Shown here: positions 14,837-16,595 of the stretch, in pieces
How positions within the stretch are numbered: the first letter of the stretch is position 1
Layout: the number at the start of each line of letters is the position of its first letter
Translations under genes and position numbers: made by a program
Notes under the pieces: model-generated
Seen by the model: the letters and a program-made list of their open reading frames with translations, nothing else
The model's database searches: none
What the model was told of the DNA's origin: nothing
Assembly (NCBI GenBank): GCA_964388085.1
Contig: CAYLZW010000112.1
Coordinates: 1-16,595, forward strand
Direction of reading: 5' to 3'
DNA: 16,595 nt
Source: CAYLZW01 sp964388085
GTDB lineage: Bacteria; Myxococcota; UBA727; CAYLZW01

Positions 14837-15778
14837 CTACGCGACGAAATGCTCAAAGCCCACGTATGTGAGCTTCTTGCCGTCGAGCCACACGCCCGTC
14901 CCAGGGCGAACGTCCCCGATTCGCAGACACCCTCGAGGAGGGCGCGCGCGCTTTGGCAGCGTGAACAGCAGCGCGTAGTCGTCACCGCCGCGGAGCGCGT
15001 GCTCGAGCCCGCTCGCGTGCGCGTCGCCCGCCGCGGGGTGGACGGCGGCCCCGAGCGCTCCCGTGTCGAGATGCACCGCGACGGCGGAGGCGCGCGCGAG
15101 CCGATTCGCGTCCGTGGCGAGGCCGTCGCTCAGGTCCATGCACGACGTCGCGCGAGCGCCGAGGCGGAGACCGAGCGCCAGCTCCGGCTCGGGCCAGAGG
15201 TGGGCTCGTAACGCTTGGCGCTCGCGCGCGGACAGCGTTCGCCCGGGCTCGTCGAGGAGCGCGAGCCCTCGGTGCGCCGCGCCGAGCGCGCGGCTCACGT
15301 ACACGACGTCATCGCTCCGTGCGCCGCTGCGCCTCAGCGCGCTGCCCTTGGCGTCGCCGAGCACCGTGACGACGCACGAGAACGCGCCGCGAGACGACGA
15401 GAGATCGCCCCCGAGCAGGGGCAGACCATAGCGCCGGCAAGCGCGCGCCGCCCCGCGCAGGAACCCGTCGAGCAAGCGCGCGTCGTCGTCGAGCCAGGCG
15501 GGCGTCAGCGCCAGCGTCCACACGAACCCGACGGGAGCGGCCCCCATGGCGGCGAGATCGGAGAGGTTGCGGACGATCGCGCGCCAGCCGGCGCTCTCCG
15601 TGCCGCTGCCGATCGTGAAGTGCACGCCCTCGTGCACCTGGTCCACGCTGATGACGCGTTCGTAGCCACGCCTCGCCGGCGGTAGCACGGCCGCGTCGTC
15701 GTCGAGCCCGATGGCCGACGCCGCCACGAGCCCGCGGAAGCGGCGCCGGATCAACGCGACGAGCGCCGCCTCCTTCAT
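14837..15778 (-). CDS. thiL: Thiamine-monophosphate kinase
   Basis: A 313-residue enzyme of the AIR-synthase-like ATP-binding fold, close to the usual ThiL length of about 320. It phosphorylates thiamine monophosphate to thiamine diphosphate with ATP, the last step of cofactor synthesis, in the cytoplasm. Motifs: GLDDDAAVL (D26-D28) for metal binding, VDQVHEGVHF (D46, H49), RNLSDLAAMGA (70-80), LLGGDLSSS (G123-D125), CMDLSDGLATD (213-223) and GGDDYALLFT (264-273), which reads GGEDYELLFT in most ThiL. No motif is missing, so it should be active. A strong purine-rich ribosome site (GGAGGGAGG) stands about 7 nt before ATG 15778. The TolB-like gene ends 73 nt upstream on the same strand; no other thiamine gene is seen. 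Confidence 0.94.
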   Translation of the reverse strand: MKEAALVALIRRRFRGLVAASAIGLDDDAAVLPPARRGYERVISVDQVHEGVHFTIGSGTESAGWRAIVRNLSDLAAMGAAPVGFVWTLALTPAWLDDDARLLDGFLRGAARACRRYGLPLLGGDLSSSRGAFSCVVTVLGDAKGSALRRSGARSDDVVYVSRALGAAHRGLALLDEPGRTLSARERQALRAHLWPEPELALGLRLGARATSCMDLSDGLATDANRLARASAVAVHLDTGALGAAVHPAAGDAHASGLEHALRGGDDYALLFTLPKRARPPRGCLRIGDVRPGTGVWLDGKKLTYVGFEHFVA

Positions 15779-15792
15779 GCCGCGCCTCCCTC

Positions 15793-15865
15793 CGACCCAG
15801 CGCTCGGTCGACCCAGCGCGCGGTCGACCCAGCGCTCAATCGGCCCAGTGCTCAATCGACCCAGT
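15793..15865. repeat. 16-bp tandem repeat, about 4.5 copies
   Basis: Units at 15793, 15809, 15825 and 15841 read CGACCCAGCGCTCGGT with small changes (CGACCCAGCGCGCGGT, CGACCCAGCGCTCAAT, CGGCCCAGTGCTCAAT), and a partial fifth unit, CGACCCAGT, starts at 15857. The array covers the last codons and the TGA of the TolB-like gene (stop at 15852-15854) and most of the 73-nt gap before thiL. The partial fifth unit and the stop lie inside the gene, so the repeat grew from, or into, its 3' end. The unit length is not a multiple of three. Confidence 0.85.
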
Positions 15866-16595
15866 CCGCGACGAACAGGTTCGTGTCACCGGGCTTCGCG
15901 TTGTTGCGGTTCGACGCGAACACCAGCTTCTTTCCGTCGTGCGTCCACATGGGGAAGCCGTCGAAGGTGGGGTTCGTCGTCACGCGCTCGCTCTCGCCAC
16001 CCGCGACGCGCGTGAGGTAGATGTCGAAGTCGCGTCCCTTCGGATCGTGCACGTTGCTGACGTAGAGCACGCGCTCGTTGTCCGGATGAAGGTAGGGAGC
16101 GAAGTTGGCCGCGCCGTTCTTCGTCACCTGAACGACGTCCGAGCCGTCGGCGTCAGCGACGAAGATCTCGAGCTTCGATGGCCGCACCAGGTTCTTCGCG
16201 AGCAGCGCGCGATAGTCGGCGAGCGCCTCGCCTTCGGGCCGGGAGGCGCGCCAGACGATCTTCGAGCAGTCGGCCGAGAAGAACGCGCCGCCGTCGTAGC
16301 CCGGCGTGTTGGTCAGCTGCGTCACGCCGCTGCCGTCCTTGTTCATGACGTAGAGATCGAGATCGCCGTTCATCGTCGACGTGAAGATGACGCGGCCGTC
16401 GCGATGGCAGACCGTCGCCTCGGCGTCGTAACCCTTCGACTGGAACAACAGGCGTGCGTTCGCGCCGTCGGCGTCCGCCTGCCACAGATCCATCTCGGGA
16501 TAGAGCGGCCAGACGTAGCCCTGGGAGCGATCGGGATCGGCGAGACAGCCCTCGCCGTGCGCGTGCGTCGACGCGTACAGCAGGCTGCCGTCGAC
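15852..16595 (-). CDS. TolB/PD40-type beta-propeller protein, 5'-truncated
   Basis: The frame is open through the right edge, so the N-terminus is missing; about 247 residues are present, ending FVADWVD. The visible part holds several 40-42-residue PD40/WD40-like blades: DGRVIFTSTMNGDLDLYVMNKDG-SGVTQLTN, LEIFVADADGSDVVQVTKN, RVLYVSN..FDIYLTRVAGGESERVTTN and GKKLVFASNRN. This is the 'D-I-y-v-n-dG-s--k-LT' pattern of TolB and related propellers, which bind proteins or peptides in the periplasm. It lacks the other Tol/Pal genes here, so it is not safely TolB itself; secreted TolB-like WD40 proteins are common in this group. Whether a signal peptide exists cannot be seen. The last codons lie in a 16-bp tandem repeat. 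Confidence 0.85.
   Translation of the reverse strand, partial: VDGSLLYASTHAHGEGCLADPDRSQGYVWPLYPEMDLWQADADGANARLLFQSKGYDAEATVCHRDGRVIFTSTMNGDLDLYVMNKDGSGVTQLTNTPGYDGGAFFSADCSKIVWRASRPEGEALADYRALLAKNLVRPSKLEIFVADADGSDVVQVTKNGAANFAPYLHPDNERVLYVSNVHDPKGRDFDIYLTRVAGGESERVTTNPTFDGFPMWTHDGKKLVFASNRNNAKPGDTNLFVADWVD

Noticed and set aside
14485..14985. Minus-strand ORF of 166 codons between thiL and the hemerythrin gene
   Set aside because: It overlaps the end of thiL in another frame, is Ser/Arg-rich, and shows no domain or ribosome site.
15793..15865. CRISPR array for the tandem repeat
   Set aside because: Units are 16 bp and directly joined, with no unique spacers between them and no cas gene nearby.

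Overview
The window is GC-rich (third codon positions are almost all G or C) and looks like a myxobacterial (Myxococcota) chromosome. The evidence is a eukaryote-like Ser/Thr kinase with a single-pass membrane anchor and PEGA-like tail, an MJ0042-type zinc-ribbon/coiled-coil protein, and a chemosensory cluster whose gene order matches the Myxococcus xanthus dif locus. No rRNA, tRNA, CRISPR array, insertion sequence or phage gene was seen.

Layout. Positions 3-3673 are on the + strand: the 3' part of an unrecognised gene with a possible SmpA/BamE-like C-terminal end, a transmembrane Ser/Thr kinase starting 11 nt later, and a zinc-ribbon/coiled-coil protein. It converges, with only 5 nt between stop codons, on a long minus-strand block. 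Read 5' to 3' from 13834 down to 3679, that block holds a membrane GT2 glycosyltransferase, a possible 65-codon small ORF, a GT4 glycosyltransferase, a GH133-like glycogen-debranching enzyme, then MCP, CheW, CheY, CheA and a CheC-like phosphatase. ATGA stop/start overlaps link small ORF to GT4, GT4 to debranching enzyme, and MCP to CheW. Upstream, also on the minus strand, are a hemerythrin-like HHE protein with a hairpin behind it (13861-14481), about 355 nt without a gene, thiL (thiamine-monophosphate kinase), a 16-bp tandem repeat, and the 3' part of a TolB/PD40-type beta-propeller protein that runs off the window end.

How it may work together. MCP-CheW-CheY-CheA-CheC is a nearly complete two-component core without CheR or CheB. 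In M. xanthus the same set (DifA, DifC, DifD, DifE, DifG) controls exopolysaccharide production rather than flagella. Here the cluster sits directly behind glycan-handling genes on the same strand. That makes a polysaccharide-control module the most attractive reading, but the link between the two halves is inferred from position only. The MCP has two membrane helices joined by a loop of roughly ten residues, so it has no room for a periplasmic sensor domain. The most interesting items are the dif-like cluster with its glycan neighbourhood, the coupled small ORF, the sensorless MCP, the CheC-like protein with one intact active-site motif, and the tandem repeat that contains a stop codon.
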